In this document: piece by piece, positions 41,011 to 51,500 of the stretch
How positions within the stretch are numbered: the stretch's first letter is position 1
Layout: the number at the start of each line of letters is the position of its first letter
NCBI RefSeq assembly: GCF_964340395.1
Contig: NC_135568.1
Location: forward strand, 17,501,776 to 17,565,775
Reading direction: 5' to 3'
Length of the DNA stretch: 64,000 nucleotides
Source of the DNA: Glandiceps talaboti
Lineage: Eukaryota; Hemichordata; Enteropneusta; Spengelidae
Notes under the pieces: generated by a model
What the model saw: only the letters and a program-made list of their open reading frames with translations
Database searches by the model: none
Told to the model about the DNA's origin: nothing
Translations under genes and position numbers: made by a program

Positions 41011-41484
41011 CGAACCATGTAATCATGTCAAAAGACACAAATGACTTTAAGAATAACAATGATCTGCATTTTGCACGACAAACAGGATCTGAGGGACTTC
41101 ATTATCCATAGATATTTCATCCCTTAATCAACAGAACTGAACTGATTTACAAGTACATGTAGACCTCCAATTTCATACACTGTCCTGAAAGTGAATTGTA
41201 GTCTACATGTAGTGCTATTTGTGGCATCAAATCTCAAGGGTAGCATCTAGACTAAAAGTGAAAAGACACTTTTTGTACTTACTCAGTGTTTTATTTAAAG
41301 GTAATTCAAAATGCTCACATTCACTATCGCTAATTTGCTAGACGACATGTTTGTGAAATGCATTCTGGTTTTCAAACTTTTCAAAAGCGTCTGCAAACAC
41401 CTTAAAATGACCCTTTTTCAGTCACTTCCCTTCGGATTTACTTCGAGAGTTTTCGGGTATTTCCGGTCCCACCTAGACCACAGG

Positions 41485-41530
41485 ATTTTATGACGTCATA
41501 AAGAGACATGGATAGCACGTAGCCAATGGC
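41485..41530 (+). promoter_or_regulatory. CRE palindrome and CCAAT box before the 63-residue gene
   Basis: TGACGTCA (41491-41498), a perfect cAMP-response element palindrome, is followed 24 bp later by CCAAT (41523-41527), which overlaps the proposed ATG at 41526. This supports a transcription start in the area. The tight spacing means the true start codon could lie elsewhere. Confidence 0.35.
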
Positions 41531-43018
41531 GAGCGTAGTCACTAGGTGAACAAAACTCAACAGCATTGTGAAAAAATACATTGCTAGTGGTTGTAACAGA
41601 CATCAGTAAACAAAAACTACACTCTACATGTCTTATTAACCAACATTTACCGATATTTACTCACACTTTCTGACTAATTGGCAGTGTCTGTGGGTATAAA
41701 TGCTAAAATATGATCTCCCCATATTATGGCAAAATAAATCAAAAACGGCTAGACTAGATATATATAAACACTTGTAATGTCGCGTGTTTCACATTCATTG
41801 ACTTTTATTTATCTGATTTTTTTATTATTTGCCGACAAGAAGCATTACGATACCGTGGTGACGTTTGACGGCATCCCCGGGCCAAGGACGGCATTTTAGC
41901 CCAATCGTACTCGCGTCGCCTTTTGAACAGTGCATTTAACAACAAAGTAAACATATTTCATCTCGAATAAATATACTAGCTATTAGAATACCAATGGGAA
42001 ACTTCAAGAAGGCGTATCGGGACATGTGCCACAATATATTTGTTGGTCCCATAATACACTAATTGATTCGATTTGCTCCGAGCATATGGAAGTACGCTCC
42101 GAGTCATTTTATACGTTTAACTGTCGCGCAAAGAATTGCCCATACTGGGATAATAAAGATCTATTGTATTGTATTGTATTGTATTGTACTCTAGTCACTT
42201 GTGAGCAGTGTGCCCTCTAAGCCAATTTGACGCACCACTGATGCACAAATCTACTACTAGCCTGACATACCAAAATTTGATACTCCCCTATCTCTTTCTA
42301 TGTGGTGACAGATTTTATATTTTGACTCACAACAATAAAATTTGGCTATCATTAGAGGGTGCACACTGCTTGTGAGCTAAAATACTATTTAAAAATGGTC
42401 ATAATAGGAATATATATTTAATACAAAATAATGTGGTTATTAGGTATTTACAAATATTCAAAAAAAATACCATCATTGATGAATGCTCCAAAAAAAACGA
42501 CAGTATTTTTAATTCCTTGAATAGAATATTAGCTCACAAGTGACTGTGTGTTATATTGACTTTGCAAAATATTTAAATTCACTGCATATACATATATCTC
42601 ATGATGTTTATATAAATTTACTAACCTGGTCAGAAAAATTGCAGAAATACTTAATTTGGTTATTTTTGAGTGAGTGAACAACATCATATCAATTTGAGAT
42701 GTGCAACAGAAATTGGTGAATTATTGAATGACCGAGAAAACAAATTTGAAAGTGTCTTTGCTCAGCTTGGTGATCCTTCATTGGTCAATGTTGTACAAGT
42801 CAGATAGGCTACTTACTTTTGTTTGTTTGCATATTTTAATTTGTAGGGGAATGGCCATCACGGCTGCAGTTGTGTCATTTGCATTCGCCAAGAAACAAGT
42901 GGATAAGCAGAGAGTTGAATCAATGAAGAGTCGGAGAAGAATGCGAGATTCTAACATTGGAGATTATCAACCTGAGAGGTTTAGGAAAGACGTGTATGAT
43001 TACACCAAAAAGACGTAA
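41526..43018 (+). CDS. Small conserved-looking protein, 63 residues, two exons (function unknown)
   Basis: Exon 2 (42847-43018) follows a clear pyrimidine-rich acceptor ending TTTGTAG, and encodes MAITAAVVSFAFAKKQ onward to YDYTKKT-TAA. A matching first exon is 41526-41545, encoding MASVVT plus two bases before GTGAAC. Joining them keeps the phase and gives 63 residues. The protein has a short hydrophobic N-terminal segment (about 9-21) followed by a strongly basic stretch KKQVDKQR-ESMKSRRRMR and an aromatic tail. This layout is typical of small mitochondrial or ER membrane proteins of the DUF type. I do not recognise the orthologue with certainty. The putative start sits just behind a CRE palindrome and overlaps a CCAAT box. 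AATAAA signals follow at 43312 and 43374. Exon 2 is well supported. Exon 1 is inferred from phase and promoter motifs, and its donor is weak. Confidence 0.55.
41990..42190 (+). mobile_element. Probable LINE/SINE 3' end with (TATTG)n tail
   Basis: ACTGGGATAATAAAGATC is followed by five TATTG units (about 42161-42189), the usual end of a non-LTR element. No coding motif was recognised upstream. Confidence 0.4.
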
Positions 43019-43311
43019 TAATTTCAACTGTGTTTTAATGCAAAATTGTGTGAAACATTTGATGAATGCATCTGTGTTGGGGATCCATGTGAAAGCTGTA
43101 CACATTGTTGTCTTTACAAGTCTGTTGAAATACAAATGGCTCGAGTATAGCAGATTCACAGGAAACACCTGTGTTTGCAGACAGTTAAAAATTTTGTGTG
43201 TATTACACAAGGACATCGAGAGGAAGAATCCAGGTGCCGGGGGATAGAATACCATAAGGATACAGGACATTGATGGCTTAATGCGAATTTACTGACAAGT
43301 TTTTAGTCATA

Positions 43312-43317
43312 AATAAA
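43312..43317 (+). terminator. Poly(A) signal AATAAA for the 63-residue gene
   Basis: This is the first AATAAA after the stop at 43018; another lies at about 43374. It gives a 3' UTR of roughly 310-380 nt. Confidence 0.4.
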
Positions 43318-43457
43318 TGAATTCATTGTACTTTCCCCAGCGTTATAATTTATGAAAATGCTGTTGAAGTTCAAATAAATGAGACAACATTTTTGTGTAG
43401 ATGTAAATGAATATTAATAAAAATTTATCGTTCACAAACATGTTTCCAATCAATTAT

Positions 43458-43790
43458 TATTGGTACAACCTGACTAGACTGTCTTGGTACAGCCATGATA
43501 AGACTGGCCTGGTACAACCATGATAAGACTGGCCTGGTACAGCAATGATAAGACTGGCCTGGTACAGCCATGATAAGACTGGCCTGGTACAGCCATGACA
43601 AGACTTTCCTGGTACAGCCCTTATACATGTACAGCACTGACAAGACTCTCCTGTACAGCCCTGTATGAAAGACTCTCCTGATCCTATTATAACCCTAATA
43701 TGGTACGGCCTTCCTGGTGTAGCCCTGACAAGACTTGTCTTCATAGATCTTCAATGAGGCTGTCCTTGTACAGTTCTGACAAGATAGTCC
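43458..43790. repeat. 25-bp minisatellite, about 8-10 copies, decaying outward
   Basis: The unit TGGTACAGCCATGATAAGAC-TGGCC recurs every 25 bp (43510, 43535, 43560, 43585, 43610). Copies further right are diverged. Confidence 0.9.
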
Positions 43791-44019
43791 GGATATTTTA
43801 ATGTCAAAATAAAGATGTATATGTACATGTACAAGTTTTTCTTGATACAGTTCCATTCACATGTTGTATTCAAAATGCACACCAAATTGTTTTCACAATA
43901 TCGTTATACCCTGCATGTATGACAGTGGCACACTCTACAACACAAATCTCCTTGTCAAGTTGTATCAATACCCAACCCCCCCCCCCCCTCCACATACAAT
44001 GTACACAAATACGGTACAC

Positions 44020-44131
44020 ACACACAGCTAACCACTTAGAAAAAAATGTTTTTTTTATTTCTATTTAAAAACACACACAGCTAAACACTTAGAAAAAAAT
44101 GTTGTTTTTTTTATTTCTATTTAAAAACAAT
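44020..44131. repeat. Tandem duplication of about 60 bp
   Basis: ACACACACAGCTAACCACTT, then AGAAAAAAATGTT, a T-run and ATTTCTATTTAAAAA occur twice in direct succession. Confidence 0.85.
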
Positions 44132-44956
44132 TTTACATTCATGAGTGCACTCTCAAATCAAGTTTTCTGGTAGATGATCCTCTTTTGCTCATGTTCATGC
44201 ATACAGTTAGATGTTAATCCCCAATATTTTTCGTCGTTCAGTCATGGAAAATACGGATGACCTAAGCAGTGTGTGAAATTAATGCCGGTCTGTCAGTCCG
44301 AGATCAACAGATTACCGTTCAGACCATCAGTTTTTCAGAATTACAACAACTTGTCAGTCCTTACGAGTCTGACCAATTCGAATTTGGAGTAAATAACATT
44401 TATTCAAAGATATATCCAATTTCATGTACATGAATCTGATCTTGTGTTTCCTATTTTACTCTCATCCAAGTCAAATTAACCTGTTAAGCGACAGAGCTAG
44501 CTTACTTCATGTGTTGCTGTCAATGTCGATATGTCTACATGTACATATGACTTAGCATACATCATTTACTTTATGAAATTATGTTAGCAAACACATGGTT
44601 GGTTGAATTTCTCTAATTATTTGTGTCTTGACTAATTAGAACGTCTAAGAAATTCAGACTCATTTTACGCATTCAGCGCATGTGTCTTTTTCCGCCATAC
44701 AATAATCACTGTTGTAAAGTTTAATGTTCGAAGTGTAGGAAACTTTTAATGTGTTTGAGACAGTTCCATGTTGTATTTATAAGTATGTGGCGATATCTAG
44801 AAGGTGGCAATGAGCTTCCAAAGACGAAACAGACACAGTAAGCAAGTCGTTCATTGAAAGAAGACGAAACCACTTCGTGTTACTGTGTGGATAGAAATTG
44901 AAATAAAGTGAATACATAGTTTTTAAGGGGGATATTTATCTGACAAACTTTCTGCT

Positions 44957-45169
44957 ATGATGAAGAGTTGGAAAAGTATATCAGCTGTTCACACAGACGA
45001 TGAATCTGACTTTGGATTATGTGATTCAGAATTTAGTGAATTGTACTATGAGGAAGGAGAGGACTGTGATCTCTTTGAAATTGCAGCTAATGTAGATTTA
45101 ATGATTTATTCACCCATATTATCTACAATCTATGGATCTGTATTTTTATGGAATGAATACATTCAGTGA
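44957..45169 (+). CDS. Hypothetical acidic small ORF (70 residues)
   Basis: An uninterrupted ORF starts with two Met codons (MMKSWKSIS) and is strongly acidic in its middle (DDESDFGLCDSEFSELYYEE, then GEDCDLFEI). It ends in a hydrophobic tail. The acidic and Ser/Asp-rich composition is unlike the spurious AT-rich ORFs around it. AATAAA follows the stop at 45343-45348, and an AT-rich TATTTAT stretch lies about 25 bp before the ATG. No domain or homologue is recognised. It could be a single-exon gene, the first exon of a larger gene, or chance. It lies between the 63-residue gene and BCDIN3D. Confidence 0.3.
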   Translation: MMKSWKSISAVHTDDESDFGLCDSEFSELYYEEGEDCDLFEIAANVDLMIYSPILSTIYGSVFLWNEYIQ

Positions 45170-45342
45170 ATAACCGAACAGATTATGTGAGAATGAATGT
45201 TCATAGTCTCTGGGTTCATAGTTACAAATGAAAATCTCTACTCACAGAATCAAAAAATTACTTGGTTGCGAATCCAAAATTTGCTTCCAAGTTATTGTTT
45301 GACTCTGAGTGGAAATTTTCAATTGTAAGAACAGATTGATGA

Positions 45343-45348
45343 AATAAA
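45343..45348 (+). terminator. AATAAA downstream of the acidic ORF
   Basis: AATAAA lies 174 bp after the stop of the 44957-45169 ORF on the same strand. It is weak support that the ORF is transcribed. Confidence 0.2.
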
Positions 45349-45439
45349 AGTGGATAGTAAACAATTCGTTGTACTATCTTTTACTTTAGTTTACAAAAGA
45401 TATGTTGTATCATATTAAAGTTCAAAATCATTTGATCTG

Positions 45440-45464
45440 TAAGTGGGGGTGGGGGGTGGGGGGT
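45440..45464. repeat. G-rich tract, possible G-quadruplex
   Basis: Four G runs of 4-6 bases are separated by single T. Confidence 0.8.
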
Positions 45465-45898
45465 TTGATGTAGATACAGGTCGTGAATGTGAACTGCATT
45501 GAGTATGGCCCAGCAGTTTTCCACAAGGATAAGCAGCTTTTGCTACATGTTGGTCCTTATGACCAGTAGTCATTTTACCTTAATTTCACACACTGGACCT
45601 AAGGAAGCTTTGTCGCTACGAGACAAAACGCTAAGATCACGAGTATTTTCTGGCTGAATGAAGAAAAATATTGGAGAATAACAATTATATCACTGTCAAC
45701 ATTAAATATCAAAGAACAATTGGGGAAAATAATGACAATTTTGAATGTTTTGACTCATATTTCGAACACAGCAGAGCCAGTGTCGTAGACACTCATTGTC
45801 ATGGCATGGACGCAAGTTGTCGTGACGTAGAACAACCAGAGTATACATGTCTATACATGTATTCCATATTTATGGCTTATGCATGTTATAATTGCTCA

Positions 45899-48341
45899 TT
45901 ATTTCTTCTTTTTGTAGAGTAAGAGTTTCCTCTCCCAATCTGTTTCTCCAAAACAGTCAAGGAGCTCCATATCACATTTATCAGAAAGGAATTTATCAAT
46001 GTATTCAACAACGTTACTACGTACAGTCAGAGATTTGAAATGTGGAAAATACTCATCTCCAAGTTTTAACTTGGCAACTCTCCTAACAGCTGATCTGTAA
46101 CATTTCCAAGGTTGTGGTTCAATAACAAGATACTCTGTCCACTTGCTCACCCTTGTTAGAAACTCTTCTAAACCGCTATCCCCGTTTTGTAAATGTATCC
46201 ACATTGTTATTGAAAAGCAGAAAATGATGTTAAATTGTTCCATGTTTTGCTGCGACAAGTAGTCACTGAACAAGCTTTCACACATCTCCTTGTTCATAAC
46301 ATCCAAGGTTTTGAAATTGATGTTGTCAGGGTGAGGGTTTGACTCATTTGCTCTTTGTATCAGTGAGTCATCTATGTCACAGCCAAGAAAGTGGAAATCT
46401 TTCCTTTCCTTTCCATCTGTACTATGCTGGTTCTTGCTGTCTTTGAGGTAGTTATACAATCCAACTGTTAAATCCTAAAAAAGTATATAATGTACATTAG
46501 TAGATTACCTCCAGATGTATTGCTTTTGGTATTGTTGCTACTCTCCTCAAAAACAAACACTGAAAACAATAAATCCAGAGCTATTGTTCCAAGAAATGTT
46601 GCAGTAAAACGCTAGAAAATCCATTTTAACCATTTTGATAGTCTAGTTCCATGTGTTTATACTGTCCGTCATGGAACTAGACTACTAGACTACCATTTTG
46701 ACATGCAGCAAAAACATTTTTGAAAATGGAATTCATAGATCTGTAAAAATTGATGGCTTTGCTTTATCAACTGGTACACCCTCCCTATACATTATTTTCT
46801 GAAGTTATTTGGCGTTGGGGGCGCTGTTCCATAAATTACACAAGTCACTTGTACGCAAGTAGTAATAGTATTACAGAGCCCAAGAATAAAAATACCGCCA
46901 ATGGCGTTGTAGCACAACTGTACAGTTTCTAAAAATGTTTATCCATATGGTAGTCCATGCTAACAATAAGTGGTCATTTGTTGAATGGCTACCCAGTTGC
47001 CTATCCAACCATGTTGCTATCTTTACGATACATGCTATCATTTGGCTGTTGCTATGGGCGTGGTCATGTTGTTAGATATATTTGCATACATTTTAGTATG
47101 TTTTCGGTCACTTGTGTATGAATTCCTGATATTATCTTTTCAATATACGTGATTATTTGGCTGTTGCTATGGGCGTGGTCATGGTTGCTAGGGTATTTAC
47201 ATACATTTTTTGAATGTTTACTCATTTGCCTACCAGATGATGTTGTCATTTGACCAAAATATACTGCCATTTGGTCGTTGCTAAGGGCGTAGTCATGGTT
47301 GCTAGGGCAAATTTTGTCAAAATGTTTTGATGAAAATCTGCAGAATAACACTTTCAGAAACATCTCACCAAGTTTCAGACTCAGTGACCAAATAGTTTTT
47401 GAGATATAAATTTTTGACCAAAAATGAACATTTTTACACCTAATTTGCATATCACTCATGGACTCACTGTATGCTTAATATCTCTTCATCCATACATCCC
47501 TAGATACATTCTCATTAAATTTCAGCCCCATCTGCTCAGTACTTTTGGAATTATAGATTTTTAACCAAAAAGACACATTTTTAGCCCTAATTTGCATATC
47601 ACTGATGGAATCATCATGTCATGAACAAATCTTACTTTACACCCCCTTCAGAATGTTCCCACCAAATTTTGCACCAATCTGCCCAGTAGTTTCTGAGTTT
47701 AAGTTTTTTGACCAAAAATCACATTTTTTTACCCAAATCACAGACCTGTGATGCGATCATTTTGATTTGAACAATTTCCCAACTAGACACCCAAGGTAAT
47801 GGACCCACCAAATATCATGGCAATCGGTTCAGCAGTTTTTGACTTTAAGTTGTTTACACACACACACACACACATCCACACACACACACACACACACACA
47901 GACAGACAGAGAGACGCCGGGCGATCCCTATAGCACTACTGAACAAGTTCAGTTGTGCTAAAAAGTGTGGTATTTTTCTAACGATTCGATTTTTGATGAT
48001 TTTGTTATACATTGTTAAAACTGAGTCTGGTTATGATAAATGATACAGGATGTCGAAATATGTGTTGATTTGGCCTGTAAAAGTCGTTTGTAAATATTAT
48101 AATGTAAATACACATGATTGAGGTGGCGATCAAACAAAGCAAAGGTGCGTACCCCACAATTACACCCAATGTCGAGTGCTAGCATCGGCAGTGACTCGTT
48201 TTGGTTGGTTATCTCTTTAACCAACTTATCCTGCATGAGTTTGATCCTATTTTCCACTGGATTGAATGAATAATAATTGATAAAATTCCCAAATGGTGCT
48301 GCTCCGGGATGGAAACTCTTCTTCTCCATGGCCGCGGCCAT
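45899..48341 (-). CDS. BCDIN3D: BCDIN3D, RNA 5'-monophosphate methyltransferase (Bin3 family), 2 exons
   Basis: Exon 1 is 48341-48153 (63 codons) and exon 2 is 46474-45899 (191 codons plus TAA), 254 residues in all (human 292). SAM-binding motif I is LDIGCNCG (residues 56-63), directly followed by the intron. Later come GCDIDDSLIQRA (about 94-105, motif II), SITMWIHL (151-158) and EPQPWKCYR (182-190), the signature of the BCDIN3D/MePCE family. An N-terminal PGAAPFGNF stretch matches the family. Vertebrate BCDIN3D uses SAM to methylate the 5' monophosphate of cytoplasmic tRNA-His, and has been reported to act on pre-miR-145, blocking Dicer. The 3' end of exon 2 lacks the C-terminal tail of the human protein. 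The gene is divergent from RAB3GAP1, with 239 bp between start codons. Its intron (46475-48152) is largely filled by a tandem-core repeat element. Two in-frame ATGs lie at codons 1 and 5; the first was chosen. Confidence 0.96.
46639..46684. repeat. 15-bp inverted repeat, BCDIN3D intron
   Basis: TAGTCTAGTTCCATG and CATGGAACTAGACTA are separated by 16 bp. Weaker complementarity (CCATTTTGA / TACCATTTT) continues outside. Confidence 0.85.
46960..47965 (-). mobile_element. Modular repeat of the same class, minus orientation (BCDIN3D intron)
   Basis: Reading the minus strand from 47965: hairpin TAGCACAACTGAAC / GTTCAGTAGTGCTA, then GTCTCTCTGTCTGTCTGTGTG, then CTGCTGAACCGATTGCCATGA. Diverged tandem cores follow. 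One core type carries AATTTGCATATCACT (about 47450 and 47590), the other carries TTGCTATGGGCGTGGTCATG (about 47050, 47167 and 47280). Confidence 0.7.
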
Positions 48342-48580
48342 CTTTAAATGTTTAGTGGTTCGGTTTTACAACCCTCTAGATAAGAAAGTTGTAATTTTAG
48401 GTGTTATCCACGTATTAGACGTTCTACTGAAGCACTATTGTGCTACTTTATACAAAGACAAGAAAGTTGACGATCTTTTAAGGACACAACGTGCAAAGAT
48501 GACAATTTATTTATGAAAAGATAAACAATTAATTATGGAGTAAATATGTACGAGCAAACGAAAGATGACATCATCACAAA
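48342..48580. promoter_or_regulatory. Bidirectional promoter between BCDIN3D and RAB3GAP1
   Basis: The two start codons diverge across 239 bp with no room for separate promoters. Both ATGs sit inside YY1-type contexts: AAGATGGCCGC on the minus strand and AAAATGGCGG on the plus strand. An ATF/CRE-like TGACATCATC lies about 15 bp before the RAB3GAP1 ATG. This is inferred from layout and motifs; transcription starts were not determined. Confidence 0.6.
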
Positions 48581-51500
48581 ATGGCGGACGACGGAGAGGT
48601 TTGTTGATAAAATTAGTGATATATGCATTCATTTACTGTGTATATACTAGTACTTACCCCATAAAATAAAATAAAAACAATATCTTCATTGTTTAAATTT
48701 AAATTTTCAGGAATCGGAAGTCTTTGAAATAACCGATTTTACAACGGCGTCGGAATGGGAAAGGTATGTACGTGTCAACTTCTGTTTACCTTTTTCCATC
48801 CCTGGGCTCAAAATTTAGCACATACATGTATAGTCCTGCTTGCATACGTAGGAATTCGGGACTCGATTCTGAGAATTGTCAAGTCAGTAATACAGACTCG
48901 TGCACCGTCATGGAAGCAGGACTAATACATGTACTATTACTACTATGGACATAGCGTTCTCACCATCGTATCTAGAAAATTAAATGTGTACGGTCGAAGT
49001 CTATTAGACCAGTGACAATCGATGCAAAATGTTAGGGCAAACAGCTCACTTATCTAAACATTTGAGCCATTTATGCGATTTGTATAAATTATAATTTTGT
49101 GAACATCTCACCATGAACTAGTCCTGCTTGCATGCGGAGTAATCCGGGACTCGATTCTGACAGTGTTTAGAGTCAAGTCAGTAATATAGACTCGTGCACC
49201 GTCATGTAAGCAGGACTAACCATGAACTTGATGAAATTAGGATAATATAACTTAATTCCTTGTATTAAAGTTAAAAAATATTTCATTTATGCCCAGTCAG
49301 TGTGTGATTTTATGCAGCAGGTTTTAAAGTTCTTTGGGGTGTCATCATTTAAATCTATTCTTTCATCATTTTATTACCAGAAGTTTGTGAATTCTTTGGA
49401 ATCTGTACAGTCCTTTGTACATTGTACATTGTACATGTACATGGTCTTCTGTTTGTATAAATGTTGTGATTGTACAAACTTGTTTGATATAAATGAATTT
49501 GTTTTTAATGTCAGTTGTACATTCTTTTGATGATTTATTTTTAATAGAACTGATATATTTTTGATGTTGGATGTTGGTTTGACACTAGTGTTTGGCACAT
49601 ACATACAGGCTGTACATGTATTTAAAAAAAAATTATTGTTAGCATGTCGCTTATGTGTTGGATATATGTATATTCTTTATGTCTTGTTGTAGTCTTTTGT
49701 TATTTTATTTTTATTAATGTGCAGTTATGACTTGCCTGTGATGTACATGTAGTGTAATAAATAAATTAAAAAATATATATATTATACATGTACATGTATA
49801 CTAAGTATACATTAAACAGTATACACAAATTATACTGCCAGGCATGTGCACACAAGCTCAGTTTTGTATTAACTGGAACTACTGTTGTTTCTTTTATTTA
49901 AATCTGTGGACAACCTTTTTTTCTTTTCAGGTTCATTGCCAGAATTGAGGAAGTAATACACGACTGGAAATTAACATCAGTCAAGCGACGTCCACCAATC
50001 AAAAAAGGAGAATTCACCACTGGAATATGGGATGAAAAATGTGAAAGTGTACGATTTGCCAATTATACATTTACTATCACTGAGTTTAAACTCATACAGG
50101 AAGATAATGAAAAAGAAGAGGAAACACAAGAAGAGGATTTGGAAGGTGATTAATTTGAGATGGTAATACTGTTTGTTTTACAAATGTTATCATTGTTTGT
50201 ATTAGAAATTACTGTGAAAAGAATGTCATTTTCAGTGCTGGACTATTAAAATTAGCTTTGAACTGAAGTGCCAAAAAAATCTTCTCCTTATCACATACAT
50301 GTAAATTCTCATATACAATGTACAGTAACTTCTGCATGTATATTTAACCACAGCACACAGAAGGATGCAATCCATAAGGAAAATGAAAAATTCCTCAAGT
50401 CATCTGTTTACATTGTATATTTTGTAACAGCATTTATTGGGGATATTGTATATTAAGTCACAGGGAGCAGCAAGCATGTTACTGATTGATTGATTGATTG
50501 ATTGATCAGTCAGTTACATGCTCCCTGCTCCCTGTGTGTATTTGTTGGTGTAAACTGAATCCTACTGCTACAACATGTATGGCTATGTATATCTCTGATC
50601 AAATTTATGTTAAAGTGGAGTAGTGTGATAGTGGAAAAGACTTCTTGGTGGTATCTTCAAAACCAGTTTTTATAGTCCATTAGGACCACCACTGATGTAA
50701 TGATGGTCTGATCACAGCTATCTCTAATCATCAATGGTAATGGTTGTATATATATATAGCATCATTACTGGAAAAATGGTGATATCTTCAAGTTGGTGTT
50801 TCATTTGCAAGAGGCAATATTTGTTACACACACAGAGACATCTTCAAATGCAAAAAGAAACCATGATAGATGTGCTGTACACAGTGTGGATGTACATGTA
50901 GAAGCAGACAACTTGACATGTTGATTTATATGTAGGAAAGCATGAGGAAAGTAAACAATTGAAGCCATTAAAATCACCACATCTATGTGTAATTTTTAAA
51001 GAGAATCCTGGTTCTACTGCACCATAACAGAATAGCAATGCTTATAAATTTTCGATGTGATTTGGTACAAGGATCCTGGTGTGTGTTGCGTCTCTGTTAT
51101 CGTTTGTCTAGAGTTTAGTTGTATCTAAAATGATAAACTTTAAAGTTCTCTTGTGAGTCACCAAAAAGTAAGGAATAATACTAGAGCATCAAAATTGTGG
51201 TGTGTGGCAAGAAATTGCTTTGTGTCAGTGGTGCATCAAATTGGCATAGAGGGCGCTTTGCTGATCCACTCTCAGTTTCTTCAGCTGGCAACTGAACTTC
51301 AGACAGATCATCAAAGTTTGATTGTTCTTTGTGTGTTTCATATAGATGCTATACCTGAAGGAATAGAAGAGATGGTGTCAATGGAGAATGACTTCCCACC
51401 AAGAGCTCATTGCTTATGTCGATGGTAAGATTGTATGATGAATTTAGTTTTCAAACTTACATGTATAGAATTGATGTACATTGTGTTAAATGGAAAAAGT

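Noticed and set aside
42728-42846. Upstream in-frame extension of the 63-residue gene's second exon
   Set aside because: It ends in a pyrimidine-rich tract and TTTGTAG, so it is intron; the frame is open by chance.
43425-43744. Minus-strand ORFs with SWLYQASLIMAVPGQ repeats
   Set aside because: They are translations of the 25-bp minisatellite; three units give 75 bp, so frames stay open.
45590-45640. CCTAAGGAAGC-TTTGTC-loop-GACAAA-ACGC as a third hammerhead
   Set aside because: It has a good 6-bp stem but lacks the CUGANGA core (A in place of the invariant G) and the GAAA box is displaced; kept only as a repeat-derived stem-loop.
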